A stretch of 26,994 nucleotides of DNA from Collinsella sp. TF08-11AT (lineage in GTDB: Bacteria; Actinomycetota; Coriobacteriia; Coriobacteriales; Coriobacteriaceae), in the NCBI RefSeq assembly GCF_003437035.1, contig NZ_QSRL01000019.1, forward strand, positions 1 to 26,994, written 5' to 3'. Below, one piece after another: positions 5,931 to 14,861 of the stretch. Position 1 is the stretch's first letter; the number at the start of each line of letters is the position of its first letter. Position numbers and translations under genes: made by a program. The notes under the pieces are model-generated. The model was not told where the DNA came from and ran no database searches. It worked only from the letters and a program-made list of their open reading frames with translations.

Positions 5931-6788
5931 TTACTCCTCGTCGTCCTCGCCATCGTCCTCGTCCTCAAGATGATCGAGCAGGTAGCGAAGACCCTCGCTG
6001 ACCTCGTTAACGGGCACCTTGGCAACGTAGCGAGCGTCGACGGCGGGCCTCATGATAACACCCTCGCCCGAAGGCACGCGCATGCTCTCGAGCTCATCCT
6101 CGTCCACACGGGCGATATCGCCGGCGTTCATACGCTGACCAGTCAACAGGAAGGTCAAACGGCAAGCGGCATCGATGGAAATCGAAGCGATGCGATCGAG
6201 GTAGCGCGAAACCATGATGGCGCGGCGCAGGTCGTCATAGTTGCTGTCGTCGTCCATAAAGTCGCCCGTATCCATACGGTTAAAGGTGCGGAAGAACTTC
6301 TCGTAGGCGGCGTGCACTGGCTCGTCCTCGACGGCCAGGTTGCAGATGATGGACATGTCATTGGTGACGAGCGCAGAAAGCGAAGAGCCCAGCACCTGGT
6401 AAACAGCTTCGGCCTCGGCCTCAACCGTACCGACGAGCTCCTGGGGCAGCGAGATGTCGGCCTTGATCATATGACGCGTGGCACGGCAGATCTGACGGAC
6501 CTTATCGGTCATGCGCTGCAGGTTAAAGTCGACGTAGATGATCGTCTGAAGCAGGCGGAAGTCGGAGGCGACCGGTGACTGCGTGGCGATCAGGTTGTAG
6601 CAGACGGCCTCCAGGTTGGCGCAGCGCGCGTCAATCGAAAGCGTACGTTTCTTGGTCTTGGTGGCGAGCTTGCGGTCGTCGGTCACATAGGCCTTCACGG
6701 CATCGTGGAGAGCCAGATCGACGGCCTCATAGATGCTCAGCATCTCGTGACGGGCCTCGACGAGCTGACGGGAAAACAGTTTGCGCAT
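5931..6788 (-). CDS. phoU: PhoU, phosphate signalling regulator
   Basis: PhoU links the Pst transporter to the phosphate-sensing histidine kinase and restrains phosphate uptake when phosphate is plentiful. The 285-residue protein has the expected two three-helix repeats, each with its metal-binding helix pattern. The first includes ARHEMLSIYEAVDLAL. The second covers FMDDDSNYDDLRRAIMVSRYLDRIAS, where ExxxD-type positions precede the RYLDRIAS segment. It is longer than the usual 215-240 residues because of a C-terminal extension ending in a strongly acidic run (last 14 residues almost all Asp/Glu). It follows pstB by 92 bp. The kinase and regulator (PhoR/PhoP type) are not in this window. Confidence 0.92.
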   Translation of the reverse strand: MRKLFSRQLVEARHEMLSIYEAVDLALHDAVKAYVTDDRKLATKTKKRTLSIDARCANLEAVCYNLIATQSPVASDFRLLQTIIYVDFNLQRMTDKVRQICRATRHMIKADISLPQELVGTVEAEAEAVYQVLGSSLSALVTNDMSIICNLAVEDEPVHAAYEKFFRTFNRMDTGDFMDDDSNYDDLRRAIMVSRYLDRIASISIDAACRLTFLLTGQRMNAGDIARVDEDELESMRVPSGEGVIMRPAVDARYVAKVPVNEVSEGLRYLLDHLEDEDDGEDDEE

Positions 6789-6880
6789 GGTTCACTCCAA
6801 TCAGTTGGGTGCGGTCATGCAGCCCGCACAGTGAATACGCACCGGACCAGGTCCGATCGGCTTGGGACTAGTCGCACCGA

Positions 6881-7684
<804 letters not shown>

Positions 7685-7696
7685 GGGACTCCTTAA

Positions 7697-8602
7697 CTAG
7701 CGACGCTTGCGCGACAGGAAGCGCGCAAACAGGTTGAAGGCCAGAATGATCACCATCAGCAAGAGCGCGGTGCCGTAGGCTGCGTTCATGTTGATGCCGT
7801 CGTTGGCAAGCAGGTACAGGTGAACGGTCATGGGGCGGCCGGAATCGAGCGGCGAGATAGGTAGATTGATGGCCTGGCCCATGGTGTAGAGCACCACGGC
7901 GGTCTCGCCAATGGCACGGCCGATGGCAAGGACAATGCCCGTGGCAATACGGCCAAAGGCAGAAGGAAGCACGATCTTGGAGACAACCTGCCACTTGGTG
8001 GCGCCCAGGCCATACGCGCCCCAACGGATATAGCGCGGAACGGCGCGAATGGCCTCTTCGGTGGTGCGCATGACGATGGGAAGCATCAAGAGCGCGAGTG
8101 CCAGAGCGGCCGAGACCATCGAAAGGCCCAGACCCATAGCCTCGACAAACAAGGCGTAGCCAAACAGGCCCATAACAATGGAGGGCACCGAGGCCAAAGC
8201 GTCAGCAGCGTAGCGAATGAGCTCGACAATCTTGCCCTGCTTGGCGTACTCGGCCAGATAGACGGCTGCCAGCACAGCGATCGGCGTGCAGATAAGCATG
8301 GCGAGCGCCGTCACATAGACGGTCGACACGATCGTGGGCCAAATACCGCCCTCGGCGTTGACGCCCTGGGGCCAACCGAAGATAAAGTCGAGCGAGATGT
8401 GTGGCAGGCCGTTGATGACCACGTAGGCGATGATAGCGACCAGCACCAGCGTGGTGATGTATGCCGCGGCACGGAACACGCCAAGCATGATCTTGTTGGA
8501 CAGGTCCTTGTTGATGCGGCCCTTCTTGCCGTGGGAAAGGGCACGCTTGATGCGCTCGCGCGACGAGGTCGTATCGACCGTCGTGTCAACGGAATCGGAC
8601 AT
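7697..8602 (-). CDS. pstA: PstA, phosphate ABC transporter permease
   Basis: PstA is one of the two membrane subunits that form the phosphate channel. The 301-residue protein begins with a basic cytoplasmic stretch (1-40, including KRALSHGKKGR), then several hydrophobic segments. The cytoplasmic loop that docks onto PstB is recognisable as YGLGATKWQVVSKIVLPSA, followed by GRIATGIVLAIGRAIGETA, both typical of Pst permeases. The ATG is 3 bp after the pstC stop codon, which suggests translational coupling. Confidence 0.95.
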   Translation of the reverse strand: MSDSVDTTVDTTSSRERIKRALSHGKKGRINKDLSNKIMLGVFRAAAYITTLVLVAIIAYVVINGLPHISLDFIFGWPQGVNAEGGIWPTIVSTVYVTALAMLICTPIAVLAAVYLAEYAKQGKIVELIRYAADALASVPSIVMGLFGYALFVEAMGLGLSMVSAALALALLMLPIVMRTTEEAIRAVPRYIRWGAYGLGATKWQVVSKIVLPSAFGRIATGIVLAIGRAIGETAVVLYTMGQAINLPISPLDSGRPMTVHLYLLANDGINMNAAYGTALLLMVIILAFNLFARFLSRKRR

Positions 8603-8605
8603 AGC

Positions 8606-9532
8606 CTACCCCCTCTTCTTCTTGGAAACCAGGCGGACGATGCCCACCAGCGTGGCGGAAATGATAAACAGGACCACGCCCATGCCGAACAGCGCCGAGC
8701 GGTGCAGACCCGAGGAATAGCTCATGTCGAGCGCAATCTGGCTCGTGAGCGTCGAGATGGGGCTCGCAATGCTGTCGGGAATAACCGGGGCGTTACCCAC
8801 GACCATGAGCACGGCCATGGTCTCGCCGATGGCACGGCCCATACCCAGCACGATGGCATCCACGATACCCAGCTTGGCGGCAGGTAACACGACCTTATAG
8901 ATAGTCTGCCACTTGGTGGCGCCCATGGCATACGATGCCTCGCGAATGCCCATGGGAATGGAATTGAGAGCATCGATGGTAAGCGTCGTGATGGTGGGCA
9001 CGATCATAATGGCGAGCACGAACCACGCCGTCAGCGCGCCAAAACCAAGACCGCCGGTCAGTTGTGCGATAAACGGGCGGATGATGATCATGCCAAAGAA
9101 GCCATAGATGATAGAAGGGATGCCGGCCAACAGGTCAACGGCAGGGCTGATGAGCTTGCGCACGCGCTTGCTGGCGATCTCGACCAGATACACGGCCGTG
9201 CCCACGCCTAGGGGCACACCCATGGCGAGCGCGCCGACGGTCACCAGACCCGAGCCGGCAAGCAGCGACACGATGCCGTAGTGACCCTCAGAGGGCGCCC
9301 ACGTAAAGCTAAAGAAGTCCGCCAGACCGATGTCGGTAAAGACGGGCAGCGCCGAGTACGTGGTAAAGACAAAAATCAGGATGACGGTAACAACCGCCAA
9401 GAACGCGCAGGCAAAGAAGATCCACTGCAGCGCCTTCTCCTTGATATAGGTGCTGCGCGATACGAGCGCCAGCTCGCGCTTCTTGGGCGCCTGACCATTC
9501 TGCTCAGTCTGGGAGTTTTCCTGTGCTTCCAT
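8606..9532 (-). CDS. pstC: PstC, phosphate ABC transporter permease
   Basis: PstC is the second membrane subunit of the phosphate importer. The 308-residue protein carries the family loop SYAMGATKWQTIYKVVLPAAKLGI, then VLGMGRAIGETMAVLMVVGN, and hydrophobic segments either side. ATG at 9532 is chosen over GTG at 9541, because GGGAG lies 8 nt before the ATG, whereas the GTG directly abuts it. The ATG is one base after the pstS stop codon (TAG-C-ATG), so translation is probably coupled. PstC and PstA share the MGATKWQ-type loop, as expected of paired subunits. Confidence 0.95.
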   Translation of the reverse strand: MEAQENSQTEQNGQAPKKRELALVSRSTYIKEKALQWIFFACAFLAVVTVILIFVFTTYSALPVFTDIGLADFFSFTWAPSEGHYGIVSLLAGSGLVTVGALAMGVPLGVGTAVYLVEIASKRVRKLISPAVDLLAGIPSIIYGFFGMIIIRPFIAQLTGGLGFGALTAWFVLAIMIVPTITTLTIDALNSIPMGIREASYAMGATKWQTIYKVVLPAAKLGIVDAIVLGMGRAIGETMAVLMVVGNAPVIPDSIASPISTLTSQIALDMSYSSGLHRSALFGMGVVLFIISATLVGIVRLVSKKKRG

Positions 9533-9533
9533 G

Positions 9534-10370
9534 CTACTCACTCCCCTTCTCGTCGTTGGTGACGGGGATAAAGCCCGCCTCGCGAATCTGCTTGTCCATC
9601 TTTTCGGACGTCACATAGTCGATGTAATCCTGCGCCTGCTGCGAAGGCGCACCCTTCACAAAGAAGTAAAGGTCGCGTGAGATGGGATAGCCGCCGCTCG
9701 CGACCGTCTGCTCGGACGCCTCAACATGATTGACCGAGACGGCCTTGACCGAGGTCTTGGCGTTGAGGCTATCGACGAAGCCCAGCGAAATGTAGCCAAT
9801 GGCACCGTGCGAACGAGATACCACGTCGCGCACCTGGCCCGTGCCCGAAAGAACGGCCGAGCGGCGATCGAACGGGGTGCCGTCCATCACGATGGTGCGG
9901 AATGCTTCACGCGTGCCGGATGCCTCGTCTCGGTTGATGACCTGAATCTTCAGGTCCTCGCCACCGACCTCTTTCCAATTAGTAATCTTGCCGGCATAGA
10001 TATCGCGGAGCTGCTCGGTCGAGAGGTTATCGACCGGGTTATCGTCGTTCACGATGACCGCGATACCGTCGTGGGCAATGACGATGGGAGTCAGGCCCAG
10101 ATCCTGTTCGTCGGCATTGAGTCCACGGGAGGAGCTGGCGATATCGGCCGTGCCAGCGCTGACGGCTTCGATGCCAGCGGAAGAGCCCAAACCGGAAACG
10201 AGCACGTCGATGCCGGTCTCCTCCTTAAAGCCCTCTGCCGCAATTTCGGCGATAGGAAGGCAGGTCGTGGAGCCGGCCACGGTAATGGAAGAGGTAGAAG
10301 ATCCCGAAGAACAGGCGCACAGCGTAAGCGTAAGCACAGCGGCGCTCAGGACCGATACGATCTTTCTCAT
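9534..10370 (-). CDS. pstS: PstS, phosphate-binding lipoprotein
   Basis: PstS captures phosphate outside the cell and passes it to PstC/PstA. The 278-residue precursor has a lipoprotein signal: MRK, a hydrophobic run, then the lipobox LCAC with Cys20 as the probable lipidated residue, and a Ser/Thr-rich linker. The mature part starts with ITVAGSTTCLPIAE, which corresponds to the phosphate-loop GSTT of the family. SSRGLN and NRDEASGTREAF supply further ligand-binding segments. Its ATG overlaps the pgeF stop codon (ATGA, 10367-10370), an unusual partner for pstS. Confidence 0.95.
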   Translation of the reverse strand: MRKIVSVLSAAVLTLTLCACSSGSSTSSITVAGSTTCLPIAEIAAEGFKEETGIDVLVSGLGSSAGIEAVSAGTADIASSSRGLNADEQDLGLTPIVIAHDGIAVIVNDDNPVDNLSTEQLRDIYAGKITNWKEVGGEDLKIQVINRDEASGTREAFRTIVMDGTPFDRRSAVLSGTGQVRDVVSRSHGAIGYISLGFVDSLNAKTSVKAVSVNHVEASEQTVASGGYPISRDLYFFVKGAPSQQAQDYIDYVTSEKMDKQIREAGFIPVTNDEKGSE

Positions 10371-11167
10371 AGCATCACGCCGATCGCAGCATGGCGCCCA
10401 CAGGTGCCGTCCTCGTTACGGTAGGAATAAAAGCGGTCGTTCTGGCGCACAGTCGAAAGCTGGGTATCCACGATATTATCCGCGTCCACACCGGCATCTA
10501 CCAGCGCCTCACAAATGGCAGCGGAAAGATCGAGCATGCGAGAGGCACTCGCATCGATGCAAGAGAACTCGACGGCAAAGCGATCCATGAGCTCTTGGGA
10601 AACCTCGTACTCGTCACCCAGGATATGGGGCCCGATATAGGCGGAAACGTCGCTCGCATCGCAGCCGGCAGCATCGCAAAGCGCCTGGCACGCCTTGGCA
10701 GAAATACGTGCAATCGTGCCCTTCCAACCGGAGTGCACCACGGCAAATCCGCCAGGGGCCACCAGCACCACGGGAACGCAGTCGGCAAAGCAGAGCAGCA
10801 CGGGCACGTCATGGGCCGTACAGACGATGGCATCGCAGCCCTCGGCAATCTGCTCGCGAACAGCCTCAAGATCGTCGGCGCCGTTCGAAGTCACCGTAAC
10901 GATATGGTCACCATGTACCTGATTGGGCACGAGCAGATTATGCTCGCACTCAGTGGCGCCCATAGCTTCGAGCGCTCGACGACGATTTTCTTGAACAGCA
11001 AAGGGGTCATCGCCTACATGCGAGCCCAGGTTGAGCGAGGAGTACGCATCTTCAGAAACGCCACCGGTGCGCTCGGTAAAGGCAAAACGGACATCGGATG
11101 TCGCGCCCTCCACCAACGTAACTCCATCATGGTCGACACGCGAAACGTTGTCCGCACGTGCTGCCAT
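10367..11167 (-). CDS. pgeF: PgeF / YfiH family (multicopper-oxidase-like domain) protein
   Basis: Members of this family (DUF152, also called laccase-domain proteins) have a zinc-binding His/Cys/His site. The Escherichia coli member removes mis-incorporated residues from peptidoglycan precursors, and others act on purine nucleosides. The metal ligands are visible in this 266-residue protein as H85 (NQVHGD), C130 (CFADCVPV) and H145 (VVHSGWKG). ATG at 11167 has AGGAGG 7 nt upstream; the frame extends to a TTG at 11188 but without support. In many Gram-positives the gene lies between ftsZ and yggS. Here it leads directly into pstS with a 4-bp ATGA overlap, and a terminator separates it from ftsZ. 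Confidence 0.92.
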   Translation of the reverse strand: MAARADNVSRVDHDGVTLVEGATSDVRFAFTERTGGVSEDAYSSLNLGSHVGDDPFAVQENRRRALEAMGATECEHNLLVPNQVHGDHIVTVTSNGADDLEAVREQIAEGCDAIVCTAHDVPVLLCFADCVPVVLVAPGGFAVVHSGWKGTIARISAKACQALCDAAGCDASDVSAYIGPHILGDEYEVSQELMDRFAVEFSCIDASASRMLDLSAAICEALVDAGVDADNIVDTQLSTVRQNDRFYSYRNEDGTCGRHAAIGVML

Positions 11168-11270
11168 ACTAAGGCCTCCTAATAACACAAGTACCGCGGC
11201 GTCGCCGCGCAGTCCGCGTTTATACGGCTGTCATACTTCCTTAAAAGGATACCCGCAGCGGTAGGGACCA

Positions 11271-11288
11271 AACGTAAAGGGAACGTAA
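11271..11288 (-). promoter_or_regulatory. Candidate Pho box upstream of pgeF-pst
   Basis: On the minus strand TTACGTT occurs twice with an 11-bp period (11282-11288 and 11271-11277), about 104 bp before the pgeF ATG. Tandem repeats of a TT-A-C type heptamer at 11-bp spacing are the layout of PhoB/PhoP binding sites. A TATAAA-like -10 (at about 11219-11224) lies downstream, but no good -35 pairs with it, which would suit an activated promoter. Assignment is by pattern only. Confidence 0.4.
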
Positions 11289-11317
11289 GGAGATTGGAGG
11301 CTTTCGTTTACAAACGA

Positions 11318-11355
11318 GAAACAAAACGGGGTGCATCCAAATGGACACACCCCGT
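11318..11355 (-). terminator. Intrinsic terminator of ftsZ / dcw cluster
   Basis: On the minus strand the arms at 11343-11355 and 11326-11338 form a 13-bp stem (two G-U pairs) with a 4-nt loop, followed by a T-rich run (TTTGTTTC). It begins 22 bp after the ftsZ stop codon and separates the dcw cluster from the pgeF-pst unit. Confidence 0.88.
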
Positions 11356-11377
11356 GCAGGTCGTTGAGAAAAACGAA

Positions 11378-12532
11378 CTAGAAGCTGCCGCGCTTCAGGA
11401 AGTCGGGAAGCTCGAACTGGTCGTTGCCAAAGTTGGGCAGCTCGGTACCACCGACGTTGCGGGTCGGAGCGGCCTGAGCCGGGCTGGCAGCCGGAGCGGT
11501 GCGCTGCGGCTCAGCGGAGGCAGCGGCCTTGCTCTGAGACTGCTGAGCAGCAAAGAGCTCGTCCTGACGGTTGACGTTGGAGTCGGAGAAGCCCGTAGCG
11601 ATGACGGTGATACGCACCTGATCGCCCAGGGACTCGTCGACAACGGTACCGAAGATGATGTTGGCCTCGGGGTCGACGGCGTTGGCGACAACGTCGGCGG
11701 CATCGCTGATCTCCTGGATGCCCAGGTCCTTGGAACCGGCGATGGAGAGCAGCACGCGCGTGGCACCATCGATGGAGCTCTCGAGCAGCGGGCTGGAGAT
11801 GGCCTGCTGGGCAGCATCGACGGCACGAGTATCCCCAGAAGAGGTACCGATACCCATCATGGCGGTACCGGCCTGCTTCATGATGGTCTTAACATCGGCG
11901 AAGTCCAGGTTGATGATACCGGGGACGGTGATGAGGTCGGTGATGCCCTGGGTGCCCTGGGAAAGAACGCCATCGGCAATCGCGAAGGCCTCGAGCATGG
12001 TGGTCTTCTTCTCGGCGATGTCGAGCAGCTTATCGTTAGGGATGACGATCATGGTGTCGACGCAATCGGAGAGGGTCTTGATGCCCTCCTCGGCGCTCTT
12101 CTTGCGCTTGCGGCCCTCGAAGGTGAAGGGCTTGGTCACGACGGCGACGGTCAGTGCGCCGACCTCGTTCATCGCGATATCGGCAACGATGGGAGCAGCG
12201 CCGGTACCGGTGCCACCGCCCTCACCGCAGGTGATAAACACCATGTCGGCGCCAGCGAGCGCCTCGGCGATGTCGTCGCGGGACTCATCGGCAGCCTTGC
12301 GGCCAACCTCGGGATTGGCGCCGGCGCCCAGGCCGCGGGTAAGGTCGGTGCCGATGTGCACCTTGATATCGGCATCAGAGATCGCGAGTGCCTGAGCATC
12401 GGTGTTGATGGCAACAAACTCGACGCCGCGGATGCCCTCTTCGATCATTCGATTGACCGCGTTGGTACCGCCGCCGCCGACGCCGACCACCTTAATGACG
12501 GCAAGGTAGTTGTTGATCTCTGTCTCGTGCAT
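11378..12532 (-). CDS. ftsZ: FtsZ, cell-division tubulin
   Basis: FtsZ is the GTPase that polymerises at midcell and organises septum synthesis. In this 384-residue protein the N-terminal nucleotide loop ([13 protein letters not shown], 17-29), the tubulin signature GGGTGTG (105-111) and the T7 catalytic loop NLDFADVK (208-215) are all intact. A Gln/Ala/Pro-rich linker (329-360) leads to the conserved C-terminal peptide ELPDFLKR (374-381), which binds SepF and other partners. ATG at 12532 is chosen because GGAGG lies 6 nt upstream; a longer frame begins at 12562. SepF further downstream supplies the membrane anchor, and no ftsA is present. Confidence 0.97.
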   Translation of the reverse strand: MHETEINNYLAVIKVVGVGGGGTNAVNRMIEEGIRGVEFVAINTDAQALAISDADIKVHIGTDLTRGLGAGANPEVGRKAADESRDDIAEALAGADMVFITCGEGGGTGTGAAPIVADIAMNEVGALTVAVVTKPFTFEGRKRKKSAEEGIKTLSDCVDTMIVIPNDKLLDIAEKKTTMLEAFAIADGVLSQGTQGITDLITVPGIINLDFADVKTIMKQAGTAMMGIGTSSGDTRAVDAAQQAISSPLLESSIDGATRVLLSIAGSKDLGIQEISDAADVVANAVDPEANIIFGTVVDESLGDQVRITVIATGFSDSNVNRQDELFAAQQSQSKAAASAEPQRTAPAASPAQAAPTRNVGGTELPNFGNDQFELPDFLKRGSF

Positions 12533-12731
12533 GTCGGTCCTCCGAACAAAGGTTATAGCCATAGCATGGGTCGACCCCTGCGCACATTAACCTTCAGGTT
12601 GAAAGTAAATGCAAAGGTAAACCGTATTATGTTTGCACATTATGAACGTATCAGTCAAATAATTGACCGCGAAAACCAAACAAACCAGATAAACGGCGTG
12701 GTATGGCCCCTCAACAAAGCATCAACCAGCG
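12533..12731 (-). promoter_or_regulatory. AT-rich intergenic region before ftsZ, probable ftsZ promoter
   Basis: This 199-bp gap is the largest inside the dcw cluster and is much richer in A+T than its surroundings. It holds CATAAT on the minus strand (12626-12631), a plausible -10, but only a weak -35 at 16-17 nt. It also has an inverted repeat GTCAA-ATAA-TTGAC (12654-12667), possibly an operator or an alternative -35 (TTGACT). A dedicated ftsZ promoter here is likely by analogy, but the exact boxes are uncertain. Confidence 0.4.
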
Positions 12732-13988
12732 CTACGAGGTCGGAGCATTCCTAAATGTGTAGTTGCCCGGAGAGCGCACATTGATATACGTTACGCCCTC
12801 TACCTGCGAAAGCAACTTGGTGACTACGCGTTCCTTCTTGGCGATATCGTCCGAATCGCCCAGCGACACCTCAATGCCGTTATTGAGGTTTGCCGAGATG
12901 GCTTCGACCGAAGGCGTGGAAATATCCTTGACTTGTCCCAAGAACTCGCTCGAAAAACCACGCACATAATCCAGGCCGGCCTTAACGGCTTTGGAGTTCA
13001 CCGCCTGGCCGGAAACCGGAGCGACATCCGCCGAGACATCAGTCAACAACACCGCGCCATAATGCTTGGCGAGCGCCAGCGCGGCATCGATTCCGGTCAA
13101 GGTATTTGAGCCCTGCCCTGTCGTGATGACGTTGCCCTGGTCGTCCACTTCGACCGACGTCGACAGCGGGGCGATCCAGGTGTCATCGTCTCCGATAGCC
13201 CAGGCAAGGTCGTCGGAGCTGATATACGCAATGGCGATAACTTTACGCTCCGTCGGCGTGATGATAAGCGTATGGGGAAACTGGCGCTGGACATCCACGC
13301 CCGAAACCCACGGGTTCTGCTTGAGATCCTCGGTAATCTGGTCGGGATCGACGTTAAAAAGCGACGTTCCCTCGGGCAAGTCAATCAGCTGGATAGCATC
13401 GTGCTTCGTCACATGCTCGCTGCCTTGAATCTGAATATCAGTGGCAGTAAACAGTCCAGAGTTGATCACCACGATGGCAACGACGACGAGCACGGCCAAG
13501 ACGGCCAGAACGCCGCCCACGATTTTGCCTTTGCCTGTAACGACAGAAGCGGCATCTGATGTTTTATTTGCCATCGCTCCAAGTGAAGATAACGGGTTGA
13601 AACCTTTTTTACTCGAAGGCTTCTTGGCGGTAGCCGGCACCGATGTAAGCGAGCGCGGTTTCGATGCGCCCAGCGTGAGACCTGGACGCGCCGCTTTAGT
13701 TCCCGTCGAGGGCTTGGGAGCTGCCATGGGACGGGCAGGCTTGGCGCCCATAACAGGCTTTGACGTCACCGAGGGACGCGAGGACTTTTTTGCGGCCGGA
13801 CGATTACCGAGCTGCGAGCCGACGACCGGACGACTGGTCTGTCGAGCATGCCCGACAGACTTAGAGTGCGCGACGGTATTGCGTTGAGGTTTGGCAGGCG
13901 CGCCGGAACGCCCTCCGGCGCGGCGGAAGGTGGGTTTCGATGCTCTAGAAGCCGAGGAATTTAACTTCCGGTCTGAGCTCGATGCCAT
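12732..13988 (-). CDS. ftsQ: FtsQ / DivIB, with a long basic cytoplasmic tail
   Basis: FtsQ links cytoplasmic and outer parts of the divisome together with FtsL. The 418-residue protein has a membrane segment at about 156-176 (VGGVLAVLAVLVVVAIVVI) and an outer POTRA domain just after it (about 180-250, with VTKHDAIQLIDLPEGTSLFNVD and NPWVSGVDVQRQFPHTLIITPTER). The C-terminal part (251-418) is the beta domain. The first 150 residues are unusual: a low-complexity Lys/Arg/Ser/Ala/Pro tail, far longer than the short cytoplasmic stretch of most FtsQ. The gene overlaps murB by 44 bp. GGGAGG sits only 3 nt before the ATG, so coupling to murB translation may matter. Confidence 0.92.
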   Translation of the reverse strand: MASSSDRKLNSSASRASKPTFRRAGGRSGAPAKPQRNTVAHSKSVGHARQTSRPVVGSQLGNRPAAKKSSRPSVTSKPVMGAKPARPMAAPKPSTGTKAARPGLTLGASKPRSLTSVPATAKKPSSKKGFNPLSSLGAMANKTSDAASVVTGKGKIVGGVLAVLAVLVVVAIVVINSGLFTATDIQIQGSEHVTKHDAIQLIDLPEGTSLFNVDPDQITEDLKQNPWVSGVDVQRQFPHTLIITPTERKVIAIAYISSDDLAWAIGDDDTWIAPLSTSVEVDDQGNVITTGQGSNTLTGIDAALALAKHYGAVLLTDVSADVAPVSGQAVNSKAVKAGLDYVRGFSSEFLGQVKDISTPSVEAISANLNNGIEVSLGDSDDIAKKERVVTKLLSQVEGVTYINVRSPGNYTFRNAPTS

Positions 13989-14856
13989 ACGCCTCCCTCA
14001 CCTTTCCGTGCACATGTCTGATAACCGCGGCAACGTCATCGGCCGAGGCAGTTCCGTTATTAACGATAAAATTAGCGTGAACGGGCGAAACTTCCGCGCC
14101 GCCAATCGAAAAACCCTTTAATCCACAATCCTCGATAAGCTTGCCCACACTCGCATCGGGCGGGTTGCGAAAGACAGACCCGCAGGATGCGCGACCCATG
14201 GGCTGCGTACGCTTGCGCCTTGTAAGGTACCGCTCCATGCGCTCACGAATGTCGGCCTTGGGCGCCGGTTTAAGCTTGAGCACGCACTCGAGGATGATCT
14301 CATTGCGGGGAAGGCTACATTCGCGGTAGCCCCAAGAGATCTCGGACCCCGCATAATGCTTGATACCGGATGCCGGGTCAAACGTTACGACATCCTCAAC
14401 CAGCGAGCCAATCCACTCGGTCCGCGTGCCGGCATTCATAGATATCGCACCGCCGACCGAACCAGGAATGCCAACGGCAAACTCAAGGCCCGAGAGGCTA
14501 CGCGACAGGGCATCGTTGACCAGGCGCGCAAACATCACGCCCGCACCGACCGTCAGCGTACAACCGTCATCGGCAACAACCGTGCGCTGGAACTCACGTC
14601 CGAGCGAAATGACGGCACCGCGATAACCGCCATCGGCAACCAGCAGATTGGAGCCCTTGCCGATGATGACCCACGGCACCTGCTCGCGATCGAGCACCGC
14701 CACGGCGCGGCGGAGGGCATGATAGCTATGGCACGTCACAAAGAGGTCGGCCTTGCCGCCGATACGATAGCTCGTATGACGCGCAAGGCGCTCGTCCTCG
14801 ATCACATCCGTGTCGATCATGCCCGAGAGCGCCATGACGGCGTTAAACAGACCCAT
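13945..14856 (-). CDS. murB: MurB, UDP-N-acetylenolpyruvoylglucosamine reductase
   Basis: MurB reduces the enolpyruvyl group to make UDP-N-acetylmuramic acid, using FAD and NADPH. FAD-binding segments are RIGGKADLFV (31-40), GKGSNLL (66-72) and GIPGSVGGAISMNAG (129-143). The catalytic Ser is S227 in GSVFRNP. SPVHANFIVN (257-266) is the C-terminal family segment. The size of 303 residues and lack of an extra domain fit the shorter Gram-positive type. The start is 5 bp after the murC stop codon with only a weak ribosome-binding site, so translation probably continues from murC. Confidence 0.95.
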   Translation of the reverse strand: MGLFNAVMALSGMIDTDVIEDERLARHTSYRIGGKADLFVTCHSYHALRRAVAVLDREQVPWVIIGKGSNLLVADGGYRGAVISLGREFQRTVVADDGCTLTVGAGVMFARLVNDALSRSLSGLEFAVGIPGSVGGAISMNAGTRTEWIGSLVEDVVTFDPASGIKHYAGSEISWGYRECSLPRNEIILECVLKLKPAPKADIRERMERYLTRRKRTQPMGRASCGSVFRNPPDASVGKLIEDCGLKGFSIGGAEVSPVHANFIVNNGTASADDVAAVIRHVHGKVREAYGIELRPEVKFLGF

Positions 14857-14861
14857 TAGAC

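Noticed and set aside
6789..6880. Short inverted repeats between pstB and phoU as a terminator
   Set aside because: The stem overlaps the pstB stop codon, has no T-tract, and phoU is expected to be cotranscribed.
11294..12754. 486-codon plus-strand frame
   Set aside because: Antisense to ftsZ and its terminator; Gly/Asp/Leu-rich shadow sequence.
11378..13988. Absence of ftsA between ftsQ and ftsZ as an anomaly
   Set aside because: Lack of FtsA with SepF as the anchor is normal for actinobacteria.
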